Below the pieces are notes generated by a model, which was not told where the DNA came from, made no database searches, and worked only from the letters and a program-made list of their open reading frames with translations. Below are positions 6,616-15,069 of a stretch of 64,000 bases of DNA, piece after piece (position 1 is the stretch's first letter; every line of letters starts with the position of its first letter). Both the position numbers and the translations under genes were made by a program. The DNA is from Collinsella aerofaciens (GTDB lineage Bacteria > Actinomycetota > Coriobacteriia > Coriobacteriales > Coriobacteriaceae): NCBI RefSeq assembly GCF_015558785.1, contig NZ_JADMOP010000007.1, positions 1 through 64,000 of the forward strand, given 5' to 3'.

Positions 6616-8619
6616 TTAGACCAGGCGGGCGTTGATCGTCTTGGCGATCTTGGCGGCGTCGGTGGAACCCTTGACGGTGGCACGGAAGTCCTCGTCCATG
6701 AGCGCCTCGGCGACCTTGGACAGGATCTTAAGGTGCGTGGTGCCGGCCTGGGCACCCGGGATGAGCAGCGCGATGGCCACGTTGACGGGAGCGCCGTCCA
6801 TGGTGTCCCAACCGGTCACACCGGACTCGTCCTTGACGACGATGACGGCAGCCTCGGTAATGGCGTCGGACTTGGCATGCGGGATGGCGAAGCCCTCCAT
6901 CATGCCCGTGGTGCCCTCGGCCTCGCGGGCCAGGAAGGCGTTCATCACGGCGTCGGCGTCGCTGGCGATACCAGCCTTGACAGCCTGGTTGGAAACGAAG
7001 CTCAGAGCCTCGTCACGAGAAGCGAAGTCCTCGGCGACAAAGACATTCTCGACCTTCACGAAGTCGGCAGCCTCGGCCTTGGGGGCCTCGACGGCAGCGG
7101 CCTTGGGGGCCTCAACGGACTTGGCTACAGGAGCGGCCTTCTGATTCTTCTCGAAGTCGTACTTCTTGAAGGCCACGAACAGGATACCACCGACCACAGC
7201 GCCGATGAGGATCGCGAGGACCCACAGCGGACCGTTCTCGACAACGGGCAGCACCAGGAAGCCGCCGTGAGGCGCCGGATCGTGAACGTTGAAGAAGATG
7301 GTCAAGATGGAAGCGATGGAAGAACCGAGCATCATGATGGGCATGACGGGCCAGATGTTCTTGGTCATGAACGGAATGGCGCCCTCGGTGATGTGGGTGC
7401 AACCAAGGATGAGGTTGACGATACCGGCGTCATGATCCTCCTGGCTGAAGTACTTCTTGCCGACAACGACGGCGAAGGTGGTGATCAGCGGCGGAACGAT
7501 GCAAGCGGCGGAGACGGCAGCCATGAAGTTGGTGCCGAAGTTGTAGGTCTCGGTGCCGACGCCAGCTTCGAGAGCGGTACCGAGCAGGAAGGTACCAGTA
7601 GCGTAAGCAGCCTTGTTGACCGGGCCGCCCATATCAAAGGCGCACATGCAGCCGATGGCCAGGCCAAGGATCACCGGACCGGAGTTACCGAGGCTCTGCA
7701 GGAAATCCATCATACCCTGGTTAATGGCAGCCATGGGGCCGGAAATACCGAGCATGACCAGGCCGACGATGGCGGTAGAGCACAGCGGATACAGGAAGAT
7801 TGCCTTCAGGCCATTAAGGCTCGCGGGAATTTTAGAGAAAACCTTCTCGAGCAGCAGGATGACATAGCCGGCGAGGAAGCCGCCGACGATGCCGCCCAGG
7901 AAGCCGAAGCCCACGCCGGCGCCACCGGCGTCGATCATGCCGGTCTCGGCGTTAACAGGCAGGCCCTGGATGGCAATCATACCGGCAACGAAACCGGGGA
8001 CGAGCGCCGGGCGCTTGCCGATGGATTCGGCGATGTAGGCGGAAAGCACCGGAACCATAAGGTTCATGGCGATGCCGCCGATGATCTTGAGCATCGCAGC
8101 AAAGCTGTTGTAGTCGGCAGCCGTCGAATCAAAGGACGTGATGCCCCACAGGAACGAAATGGCGGTCAGAACACCACCGGCAACGACGAAGACCAGCATG
8201 TGGCTGACGCCGTTCATGAGGTGCTTGTAGATGACGTGGCCGATGGACTCCTTCTCCTCGACCTCGTCCTCGACATCGGCGGCAGCGGCAACCGTGTCGT
8301 CGCCCTTGGCGGCGAGCGCGCGGTCGATCAGCTTACCAGCAGCCTCGACAGACAGGGCCTTGGAAACACCAACGGAAACCATGGGCTTACCGGCGAAACG
8401 CTCAGCCTGGACATCCTTATCGGCTGCGACGACGACGGCCTTGGCACCGGCGATCTCGCTCTTGGTGAGCTCGTTCTCGACACCGACCTGGCCATGAGTC
8501 TCGACCTTAATGGTCAGACCGCGCTCGGCAGCTGCCTTCTCCAGCGCCTCCTTCGCCATGAAGGTGTGCGCAATGCCGGTCGGGCAACCGGTCGCGGCGA
8601 TGATGTCAAACTTAGCCAT
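6616..8619 (-). CDS. fruA: PTS fructose transporter, fused EIIB-EIIC-EIIA
   Basis: This membrane permease imports fructose and phosphorylates it, most likely to fructose-1-phosphate. Domain order is EIIB (residues 1 to about 100, phospho-cysteine Cys12 in TGCPTGIAHTF), a linker rich in Ala and acidic residues, the multi-spanning EIIC (about 120-470), an Ala/Lys-rich linker, then EIIA with phospho-histidine His581 in GFAIPHAKSD. The start at 8619 follows AAGGAGG and gives 667 residues. No FPr-type HPr domain is fused, consistent with the separate ptsH. It is divergent from an RpiR regulator, which probably controls it. Confidence 0.95.
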   Translation of the reverse strand: MAKFDIIAATGCPTGIAHTFMAKEALEKAAAERGLTIKVETHGQVGVENELTKSEIAGAKAVVVAADKDVQAERFAGKPMVSVGVSKALSVEAAGKLIDRALAAKGDDTVAAAADVEDEVEEKESIGHVIYKHLMNGVSHMLVFVVAGGVLTAISFLWGITSFDSTAADYNSFAAMLKIIGGIAMNLMVPVLSAYIAESIGKRPALVPGFVAGMIAIQGLPVNAETGMIDAGGAGVGFGFLGGIVGGFLAGYVILLLEKVFSKIPASLNGLKAIFLYPLCSTAIVGLVMLGISGPMAAINQGMMDFLQSLGNSGPVILGLAIGCMCAFDMGGPVNKAAYATGTFLLGTALEAGVGTETYNFGTNFMAAVSAACIVPPLITTFAVVVGKKYFSQEDHDAGIVNLILGCTHITEGAIPFMTKNIWPVMPIMMLGSSIASILTIFFNVHDPAPHGGFLVLPVVENGPLWVLAILIGAVVGGILFVAFKKYDFEKNQKAAPVAKSVEAPKAAAVEAPKAEAADFVKVENVFVAEDFASRDEALSFVSNQAVKAGIASDADAVMNAFLAREAEGTTGMMEGFAIPHAKSDAITEAAVIVVKDESGVTGWDTMDGAPVNVAIALLIPGAQAGTTHLKILSKVAEALMDEDFRATVKGSTDAAKIAKTINARLV

Positions 8620-8746
8620 GTGTCCCTCCTTCTTGAGTACAGCGCCCTCGGGCGCTCCCCTACACGCGCTTCGATGCGCGTTTTTCCACAACTGAAAGAT
8701 ACCAACCTACCGTCCGCGTGAGAAGAGACAAGGCGCAATTCTCCGG

Positions 8747-8811
8747 TGAAAGGTTCTTTCATAACCGTAAACGGCAAGTGAAAGTTTACCATCAACACTT
8801 GAAACGGCAAG
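8747..8811. promoter_or_regulatory. Candidate operators in the fruA-rpiR divergent region
   Basis: TGAAAG-GTT-CTTTCA (8747-8761) is a perfect six-base inverted repeat. GTAAAC and GTTTAC (8767-8772, 8784-8789) form a second one. AAACGGCAAG occurs as a direct repeat at 8769-8778 and 8802-8811, 33 bases apart, about three helical turns. A -10-like TATACT for the regulator lies at 8838-8843. Binding by the RpiR protein encoded next door is inferred from position. Confidence 0.5.
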
Positions 8812-8891
8812 GTGTATCTTGTAATTGAAAATGCCCGTATACTATGGCATTGCAAATCAAGTTAGATTTTCATGCCAACCAGGAGCCATCC

Positions 8892-9749
8892 ATGACCGAT
8901 AGTAGCAAAAGCGCACTTTCCCTCATTAGTACCCACCAGGGATACAGCGAGTCCGAGCAGCGCATTGTCGACTATATATTGGAGCACCAGTCCGAGGCGC
9001 CACGCCTCACGGCGGCTCAGCTCTCGCGCGCAGCCGCCACGTCCGAGGCGACCGTTTCGCGTTTCTGCCGCAAGCTGGGCTTTGGCAGCTTCCGCAGCTT
9101 TCAGTTTTCGTTGGCGCGCGACTTAGAGAGTCAGCGCAACGAGGGCCTGACCGACGAGGTCTCGCTCGACAACATGGAGCAGAGCCTTAAAAATATCCTC
9201 GCCGCCAAGGTGAGTGAGCTTAATGCGACCATCGACGGCATTGATCACGACACGTTGGCCGCAGTTGTACACGCGCTTAAGAACGCCGGCGTTATTGAGT
9301 TTGCGGCCGTAGGCAACACCAACGCCGTCGCGCTCGACGCGACGTTCAAGTTCTCGCAGCTGGGCCTGCGCTGCATGGCGAGCACCATTAGCGAGACATC
9401 AATCGGCTTTGCGCTCACGTTACGCCCGGGTGACGTCATCGTGCTAATCTCAAACTCTGGCAAATCGCGCCGACTGAATCGCATGGCAAAAGCGGCTCGC
9501 AACTGCGGCGCAACCGTAGTCGTCATCAGCAGCGATAGCAAGTCTCCACTTGCGCGCCTCGCCGACTACACCTTTAATACCGTCAATCACGAAGCGCTGC
9601 TGACAACGGGTGACTTCGCATTCTCCAAGATGAGCGCCACGATGATCATAGAGGTCATCTACAACTTCCTGCTGCCCGAAATCGAGGACGCCCGAGAGCA
9701 TATCAGCTACTACGAAGAGCTCATCCAACCGGATAAGGTCGTGGAGTAA
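8892..9749 (+). CDS. MurR/RpiR family transcriptional regulator (HTH plus SIS)
   Basis: This is a sugar-phosphate responsive regulator. Residues 1 to about 80 form the RpiR-type helix-turn-helix, with YSESEQRIVDYILEH and SEATVSRFCRKLGF. The C-terminal half is a sugar isomerase (SIS) domain with GDVIVLISNSGKSRR. The ATG at 8892 is chosen because CCAGGAG sits six bases upstream; it gives 285 residues. It is transcribed divergently from fruA and probably senses fructose-1-phosphate or a related sugar phosphate (inference from context). Confidence 0.9.
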   Translation: MTDSSKSALSLISTHQGYSESEQRIVDYILEHQSEAPRLTAAQLSRAAATSEATVSRFCRKLGFGSFRSFQFSLARDLESQRNEGLTDEVSLDNMEQSLKNILAAKVSELNATIDGIDHDTLAAVVHALKNAGVIEFAAVGNTNAVALDATFKFSQLGLRCMASTISETSIGFALTLRPGDVIVLISNSGKSRRLNRMAKAARNCGATVVVISSDSKSPLARLADYTFNTVNHEALLTTGDFAFSKMSATMIIEVIYNFLLPEIEDAREHISYYEELIQPDKVVE

Positions 9750-9757
9750 AACGCGAA

Positions 9758-9790
9758 GTGGGACAAAAAATTCAGTCTATTTTGTCCCAC
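9758..9790. terminator. Bidirectional terminator between rpiR and recN
   Basis: GTGGGACAAAA and TTTTGTCCCAC form perfect 11-base arms around an 11-base loop, ending in A/T runs on both strands. It serves two convergent genes. The same 11-base arm occurs singly at 26404-26414. Confidence 0.85.
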
Positions 9791-9808
9791 CAGCACCGCT
9801 GATACGAC

Positions 9809-11440
9809 CTAACCTCGAGCTTCTTCAAGCATCTGCTTGGCATGCGCCAAGCTCGCCTCCGATTGATCGCCGCTCAACATGCGGGCGATCTCGGCGGTAC
9901 GCGCTTCGCCGGTTACCTCGTCCAAATGCGTCTGGGGAACATCGCCCGGTTCCTTACTGACAACATAATGTTTGTCGGCCATGACCGCAACCTGCGCAAG
10001 GTGCGTTACGACGATGACCTGATGAGTAGCGGCAAGATCGGCCAGCACACCAGCAAGAGCACGAGCCGTAGAGCCGCCGACACCGGCATCGACCTCGTCA
10101 AACACCAGCGTATCGACACCGTCCGCGTTACCGAGGACAACCTTACTTGCCAACATGACGCGGCTGAGCTCGCCGCCCGACGCAATGCGGCGCAGGGGAC
10201 GTGGAGTCAAACCGGCACCGCTGCGGTATAGCAGCTCGTAGCTCGAAGGACCAACGGGCGTCCACTCAGCACGGGGAAGATCACGCGACTCCCAGACGAG
10301 CTCGGCGCCGCCCATCTCCAGGCGAGCCATCTGGCGGCAAACCTCGTGGCAGAAGCGCGGGGCCGCCATATTGCGAGCGCGCTTAAGTGCCTTGGCAGCG
10401 GCAAACAACTCGTGCTCGGCGCTCCCGAGTGCCTCACGCGCCTTTCTGATCTGTTCATCGCCATCATCGACCAGGGACAGCAGCTCTTGCGAGCGATCGC
10501 GCATGGCAAAAACATCGTCCATGGTAGGACCCCACTGACGCAGCAGGCCCTTGAGGTCGGAATACCGCTCACGCATGCGAGCGAGCTCGCGCGGATCGAA
10601 GGCGACGCCATCGCGATAGGCACGAAGTTCGTTCGCGCAATCCTCAAGGGAGATACAGGCATCCGAAAGCAAATCGGCAATGTCGCCAAGTTTGCGATCG
10701 ACGGAAGCCATACGGGAAAGTTCTGCCACGGCGCTGTTCACGGCATCGAGCGCTCCCCCTTCAGAGGCAAGCGATGCATGGGCATCATTAGCTGTGGCAA
10801 CCAGCACCTCGGCATGTTCGGAGCGCGGCAGCAGTTCCTCGAGTTCCTCATACTCGCCCGGTTTGGGGTCGACCTCGCCGATGCGCTCGAGCGCAAAGCG
10901 CGCTTCCTCGACGCGGCTCCCCTGCGCACGCGAGGTCTCTTCGACACGTCGAACCTCCTTAGCGGCAGCGCGCGAAGCCTTAAAGCAGGCGCGGTAGTGC
11001 TCGAGCGCCTCGAGTGCAGGGCGCCCTGCCCAGGCATCGACCATCGCAACATGATGCGCCGGATCGAGCAAGCGCTGGTGCTCGTGTTGGCCGCACAGAT
11101 CCATCATCACGCCAACGCGCTCCGAAAGCTCGCGCACACTGGCGATGCGTCCGTCAATCTTCACGCGGCTGCGGCCCTCGGCAGAAGAAAGACTGCGCTG
11201 CACGATGAAGCCCTCCGTGTCGTGCGGGCCGTCAAACAGGCGCGCCTCGACGCTCGCCAGTGCCTCGCCCTCGCGCACCATAGACGAATCCGCGCGCTCA
11301 CCCAAAATAAGCTTGAGGGCCGAGAGCAGCGCGGTCTTGCCGGCACCGGTCTCGCCGGTCAGGACAGTCAGGCCGGCACTCGGCAGCAGCGTCGCCTCGC
11401 GAATGAGCGCAATGTTAGAAACCTGCAGCTCATCGATCAT
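9809..11440 (-). CDS. recN: DNA repair protein RecN
   Basis: RecN is an SMC-like ATPase acting in double-strand-break repair. Walker A is GETGAGKTALL near residue 30, central coiled coils follow, and the C-terminal half has the ABC signature ASGGELSRVMLA and Walker B VFDEVDAGVGG. The 543 residues are typical. The start overlaps the end of nadK by 11 bases, so the two are translationally coupled in the tlyA-nadK-recN order common in Gram-positives. Confidence 0.95.
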   Translation of the reverse strand: MIDELQVSNIALIREATLLPSAGLTVLTGETGAGKTALLSALKLILGERADSSMVREGEALASVEARLFDGPHDTEGFIVQRSLSSAEGRSRVKIDGRIASVRELSERVGVMMDLCGQHEHQRLLDPAHHVAMVDAWAGRPALEALEHYRACFKASRAAAKEVRRVEETSRAQGSRVEEARFALERIGEVDPKPGEYEELEELLPRSEHAEVLVATANDAHASLASEGGALDAVNSAVAELSRMASVDRKLGDIADLLSDACISLEDCANELRAYRDGVAFDPRELARMRERYSDLKGLLRQWGPTMDDVFAMRDRSQELLSLVDDGDEQIRKAREALGSAEHELFAAAKALKRARNMAAPRFCHEVCRQMARLEMGGAELVWESRDLPRAEWTPVGPSSYELLYRSGAGLTPRPLRRIASGGELSRVMLASKVVLGNADGVDTLVFDEVDAGVGGSTARALAGVLADLAATHQVIVVTHLAQVAVMADKHYVVSKEPGDVPQTHLDEVTGEARTAEIARMLSGDQSEASLAHAKQMLEEARG

Positions 11441-12290
11441 GACGGACTCCGTAGAATACGCGGCTCACCGAGTTATAGAAGCTCTCGGGGCCGTAATCCA
11501 GCAGCAACACATCTCCGGGCCCGCGGCGCACCGCCACGCTCTCAACGGTGCCATCGCAGGTAATAAACTGTCCATCGATAGCAATCGCTGGAACGCTCGG
11601 ACGATCATCAGACATAAAGATTTCGACGACATCACTCGGCGAAGTCAAGAAGGCACGGGCCTGAATGGTGTGCGGCGCAATGGGTACGCAGACCATGCCC
11701 GTATAGTCGGGGCTCACGATGGGGCCACCGGCACTGAGCGCGTAACCCGTAGAACCAGTCGCCGTGGACACGACCACGCCGTCGCCACGCAGGCGATCGA
11801 TATGGTGGCCGGACACCGTGATGTCAAACTCGACCATATCGGACAGGGGGCCGCGCGTGAGCGCCATGTCATTGAGGGCGAACGTGCGCACGACATCCTT
11901 CGTGCCATCGTCACGCACGGACACGATATCCGCGGCGATGGTAGCGCGACGGCTCACATGCAGCTCGCCGGACAGGGCGTCGCTCACAACCTGCAAAATG
12001 TCGCGCTCCTCGGGACTCGCGGCCGTCAAAAAGCCCAGGTGACCATAGGAAAGACCGAGGATAGGAATCTCGCGATGGTTGAGGATGCGGGCAGCGCGCA
12101 GCAACGTACCGTCACCGCCGAGCGTAATGACCAGATCGGAGCCGTCAATATCAGGCGTGCTCTGAATCTTCGATCGCTGGTCGGCAGCCCATGCGACCTC
12201 ATAGCCCTGGCGCGTCAGCCAAAGCTCGAGCATCAGGCCGCTCTCGACCGCCTCTTGCTTGTAGTAATTGGGAACCAGAAAGACCTTCAT
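11430..12290 (-). CDS. nadK: NAD kinase
   Basis: It phosphorylates NAD to NADP. The diagnostic ITLGGDGTLLRAARI motif is near residues 54-68, followed by GHLGFLT, and later by the substrate-binding region TGSTGYALSAGGPIV. Length of 286 residues is normal. It overlaps tlyA upstream by four bases and recN downstream by 11, so it lies within a tight operon. Confidence 0.95.
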   Translation of the reverse strand: MKVFLVPNYYKQEAVESGLMLELWLTRQGYEVAWAADQRSKIQSTPDIDGSDLVITLGGDGTLLRAARILNHREIPILGLSYGHLGFLTAASPEERDILQVVSDALSGELHVSRRATIAADIVSVRDDGTKDVVRTFALNDMALTRGPLSDMVEFDITVSGHHIDRLRGDGVVVSTATGSTGYALSAGGPIVSPDYTGMVCVPIAPHTIQARAFLTSPSDVVEIFMSDDRPSVPAIAIDGQFITCDGTVESVAVRRGPGDVLLLDYGPESFYNSVSRVFYGVRHDR

Positions 12291-13090
12291 AGCGTTGCAG
12301 CTTTCTCGCTCAAAACCGATACCTGGGATTGCAGCACGTCTTGCGAGCGGTCGCCAGATTCAAATCTCGTGCCGTACAGGAAAAACTCAACGTTGCCCTT
12401 GGCACCATGAATGGGCGACACGCACACATCGACCGGGAACAGCCCCTTGGCAGCAAAGAGCTCAACCGCCGCCACGAGCGTATCGCGGCGCACGGCAGGA
12501 TCGGTCACAATGCCGCCCTCGCCCACCAGCGCCGCCGGAGCTTCAAACTGCGGCTTTACGAGCGTGCAGAATGCACCCGTAGGCGCCAGGCACGCCAGTA
12601 CCGCATCGATAATGTTCGCGATGCTGGTAAACGAGACATCACACACAGCCAGGTCGATGGCGCCGGCATAGCCAAGCTCAGGCAGCTGCGTCACGTTTGT
12701 GCGCTCATGCAGCGTCACGCGATCGTCCTGACGCAACGACCAATCGAACTGGGCGCGACCAACGTCCACCGAGACAACGGTCGCAGCTCCGCGCTTGAGC
12801 AGGCAATCGGTAAAGCCACCGGTAGAGCAGCCCACATCCAGACAGGCAAGGCCCGTCGGATTGATGCCAAACGCATCAAGCGCACCTTCGAGCTTAAGAC
12901 CGCCGCGGCCAACATAGGGAATGCGCCCCTTAACGTGCAGCGGCTGGCCCGGCGTCACCTTGAGCCCCGGCGAAGTCAAGCGCTCGCCGCCACTCGAGAC
13001 CAAGCCGGCCATAAGAGTGCGAAGGGCATCCGCGCGATCGGCGCAGATGCCCTGTGAAATCAGTTCGTCATCAAGACGCACGCGTTTCAT
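12287..13090 (-). CDS. tlyA: TlyA family rRNA (cytidine-2'-O)-methyltransferase
   Basis: TlyA-type enzymes methylate ribose 2'-O positions of ribosomal RNA; the older name is hemolysin A. The N-terminus is an S4 RNA-binding domain (RVRLDDELISQG), followed by an FtsJ/RrmJ methyltransferase fold with CLDVGCSTGGFTDCLL as SAM site. The start at 13090 (MKRVRLDD) fits the family. An ATG three codons upstream and a TTG one codon further are possible, and no strong ribosome-binding site decides. Confidence 0.88.
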   Translation of the reverse strand: MKRVRLDDELISQGICADRADALRTLMAGLVSSGGERLTSPGLKVTPGQPLHVKGRIPYVGRGGLKLEGALDAFGINPTGLACLDVGCSTGGFTDCLLKRGAATVVSVDVGRAQFDWSLRQDDRVTLHERTNVTQLPELGYAGAIDLAVCDVSFTSIANIIDAVLACLAPTGAFCTLVKPQFEAPAALVGEGGIVTDPAVRRDTLVAAVELFAAKGLFPVDVCVSPIHGAKGNVEFFLYGTRFESGDRSQDVLQSQVSVLSEKAATL

Positions 13091-13125
13091 GAATGCCATC
13101 AACCATTCGTATCCGGAGATGCGGC

Positions 13126-13365
13126 CTAGCTATCCTGGGATTCGTTTGCCGCATCCTCATCGTATTCCTGTTCGAGCTTATCGGCCTCACGCGGCGTCAG
13201 CTCAAACTTGTCGACCATATCGACCGCGCGGGATCCCAGCTCAATCGCCTCGTCAAACAGATCGAGCGAACGCTCCAAGGACGTATCCTTGGAGCGAACG
13301 GTAGCGATGATCTGGTCCAGGCGATCCGAGATCTCATCGAAGTTGCGGACGGAACCCTCTGGCAT
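13126..13365 (-). CDS. xseB: Exodeoxyribonuclease VII small subunit
   Basis: This is the small subunit of the single-strand nuclease ExoVII. The 79-residue protein has the typical N-terminal helix pair with LERSLDLFDEAIELG and an acidic tail. It lies between nusB (two bases away) and tlyA. The large subunit gene xseA, usually adjacent, is not here and must be elsewhere if ExoVII is functional. Confidence 0.88.
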   Translation of the reverse strand: MPEGSVRNFDEISDRLDQIIATVRSKDTSLERSLDLFDEAIELGSRAVDMVDKFELTPREADKLEQEYDEDAANESQDS

Positions 13366-13367
13366 GG

Positions 13368-13955
13368 CTACTCCTCGATGGAGTCGGCCTCGACGGCCTC
13401 AGCAGCGTCCGCATCCTCAGCAAGTACACCGGCGGCAGCCTGAGCGGCAGCGACCTTGGCGGCCGCCTCGGCAGCCTGTGCCTCCTCGCGAGCGCGATCC
13501 TCGGCCAGCAGCTCTTGGTACAGGTCCTCGCCCGGCAGCTCCTCACTGCGAGCGATCTTGCCCAGCACGCCGTTGACAAACGACGCGGACTGGTCGGTAC
13601 CATAAGCCTTGGCAATCTCGACTGCCTCGTTGATCACGATAGCGTCCGAGACCTCCTCGTCGGTGAGGAAGCGCATCTCGTAGACGGCGATACGCAGAAG
13701 GTTGCGGTCGGCACCGGGCATGCGCATAAGATCCCAGTTCTTAGCGACGGCGCGCAGGGCACAATCGATGCGATCGATGTGCTCGTAGGCACCGCGGCAA
13801 AGCTCCAGCGCATAGGGGTCGAGGGGACCCTTCGAGATCAGGAAATCGCCCTCGAGGACGCGCTCGAGCGGGCTGTCCGTGGCCTCGGCCTGGAACAGCA
13901 GCTGCAGCGCCTGACTGCGGGCAAGCGTGCGCCCGCGATAAACCTTAAGGCTCAA
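13368..13955 (-). CDS. nusB: Transcription antitermination factor NusB
   Basis: NusB acts with NusE in rRNA antitermination. The helical NusB domain spans about residues 1-145, with RTLARSQALQLLFQAEAT at the start and the conserved AIVINEAVEIAKAYG and SFVNGVLGKI segments. A C-terminal extension of about 45 residues is rich in alanine and glutamate and is not part of the fold; it may be disordered. It is co-transcribed with an Asp23 gene upstream and xseB downstream. Confidence 0.93.
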   Translation of the reverse strand: MSLKVYRGRTLARSQALQLLFQAEATDSPLERVLEGDFLISKGPLDPYALELCRGAYEHIDRIDCALRAVAKNWDLMRMPGADRNLLRIAVYEMRFLTDEEVSDAIVINEAVEIAKAYGTDQSASFVNGVLGKIARSEELPGEDLYQELLAEDRAREEAQAAEAAAKVAAAQAAAGVLAEDADAAEAVEADSIEE

Positions 13956-13958
13956 AGG

Positions 13959-14321
13959 TTACTCCTTGGGGAAAACGAGGCCGTCGATGCAAACGTCAAC
14001 GCGTTCGACCTCAACGCCCACCTGGGCATCGATGGCGGCGACCACGGCGGCGCGAACGGCCTCGGCGAGTTTCTTGAACGGATAGCCAAAGAACACCACG
14101 ACACGCACGGTGAGTGCGAGCTTGTCGCTGACAACCTCGGCCTCGACCGCCGGCTCGGAAGCCGGGGCCTTGGACGAGAGCATCATGGAGACAAGGTTGG
14201 TGGCAAGGTCCTTGACGCCAACGGAGGCGATGCCCTCGACATCCGACACGGCGCGCGAGACGATGGCGGTCAGAACATCGGGCGAAATGCCGATGCCGTC
14301 AATCTTGATTTCCTGGGGCAT
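13959..14321 (-). CDS. Asp23/Gls24 family protein, first copy
   Basis: This 120-residue Asp23 (DUF322) domain protein is named after an alkaline-shock envelope protein. It has the family's N-terminal DVLTAIVSRAVSDVEGIASV and the central VRVVVFFGYPF strand. The molecular role is not settled; in Staphylococcus Asp23 is envelope-linked. It is three bases from nusB and follows efp in the operon, a common Gram-positive arrangement. A second family member lies at 59816-60172. Confidence 0.85.
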   Translation of the reverse strand: MPQEIKIDGIGISPDVLTAIVSRAVSDVEGIASVGVKDLATNLVSMMLSSKAPASEPAVEAEVVSDKLALTVRVVVFFGYPFKKLAEAVRAAVVAAIDAQVGVEVERVDVCIDGLVFPKE

Positions 14322-14345
14322 GAGTCCTCCTAGAAGAGTTGGTTG

Positions 14346-14909
14346 CTAGACGCGGGAGACGAACTTGCCGTCGCGGGTGTCAACCTTGATGACCTCGCCC
14401 TCGTTGAGGTACATGGGGACCTGGATGACAGCGCCGGTGTCGATCGTGGCCGGCTTGGTGGAACCCTGGACGGTGTCGCCCTTAAAGCCCGGGTCGGTCT
14501 GGACGATGGTGGTCTCGATGAACATCGGCGGGGTCACGCCCATGAGCTCATCGTCGGCGAAGAGCAGCTGGCAGATGTCGTTCTCGCGCAGCCACTTGGA
14601 GTTCTCGCCCACCATGTCCTCGGGAACGGGAACCTGCTCATAGGACTCGTTGTCCATGAAGATGTAGTCGGTGCCATCGTTGTAGAGGTACTGGAACTCA
14701 CGGGTGGTGAGCATGACGCTCTCGAACTTGGTGCCGGCGTTGCAGGTGTTCTCGACGACGCGGCCGCTCTTGATGTCGCGGGTCTTGTAGCGCACAAACG
14801 CGCCGCCCTTGCCCGGCTTGACATGCTGGAACTCGACAATGGTGTAGACCTTGTCCTTGATGCGGAGACCGAGGCCGTTCTTGAAGTCGGCGGTAGAAAT
14901 GGTAGGCAT
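14346..14909 (-). CDS. efp: Translation elongation factor P
   Basis: EF-P relieves ribosome stalling at polyproline. The 187-residue protein has the KOW-like N domain with the modifiable lysine Lys34 in the loop KPGKGGAF, and two OB domains ending in GEVIKVDTRDGKFVSRV. The start at 14909 follows AAAGG and gives the canonical MPTISTADFKNG; an upstream in-frame ATG lacks support. No EpmA or EpmB homologue is in the window. Confidence 0.97.
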   Translation of the reverse strand: MPTISTADFKNGLGLRIKDKVYTIVEFQHVKPGKGGAFVRYKTRDIKSGRVVENTCNAGTKFESVMLTTREFQYLYNDGTDYIFMDNESYEQVPVPEDMVGENSKWLRENDICQLLFADDELMGVTPPMFIETTIVQTDPGFKGDTVQGSTKPATIDTGAVIQVPMYLNEGEVIKVDTRDGKFVSRV

Positions 14910-15002
14910 AGCGACCTTTCTTGTTATGGGCAGAACGCACAAGCGTCCAAATTACATACGACAGAAATTATACACTTGCAGACGGCGCCTGCAGCGAGCG
15001 CA

Positions 15003-15046
15003 TAAAAAGAGAACGCGGGGCGTCCGAATCGATCCGAACGCCCCGC
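15003..15046 (-). terminator. Terminator after the M24 peptidase gene
   Basis: GCGGGGCGT and ACGCCCCGC form a nine-base-pair stem around a 14-base loop, followed on the minus strand by GTTCTCTTTTTA. It separates the peptidase from efp. Confidence 0.88.
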
Positions 15047-15069
15047 CCCAAACTATCTACCGAAGTAGA

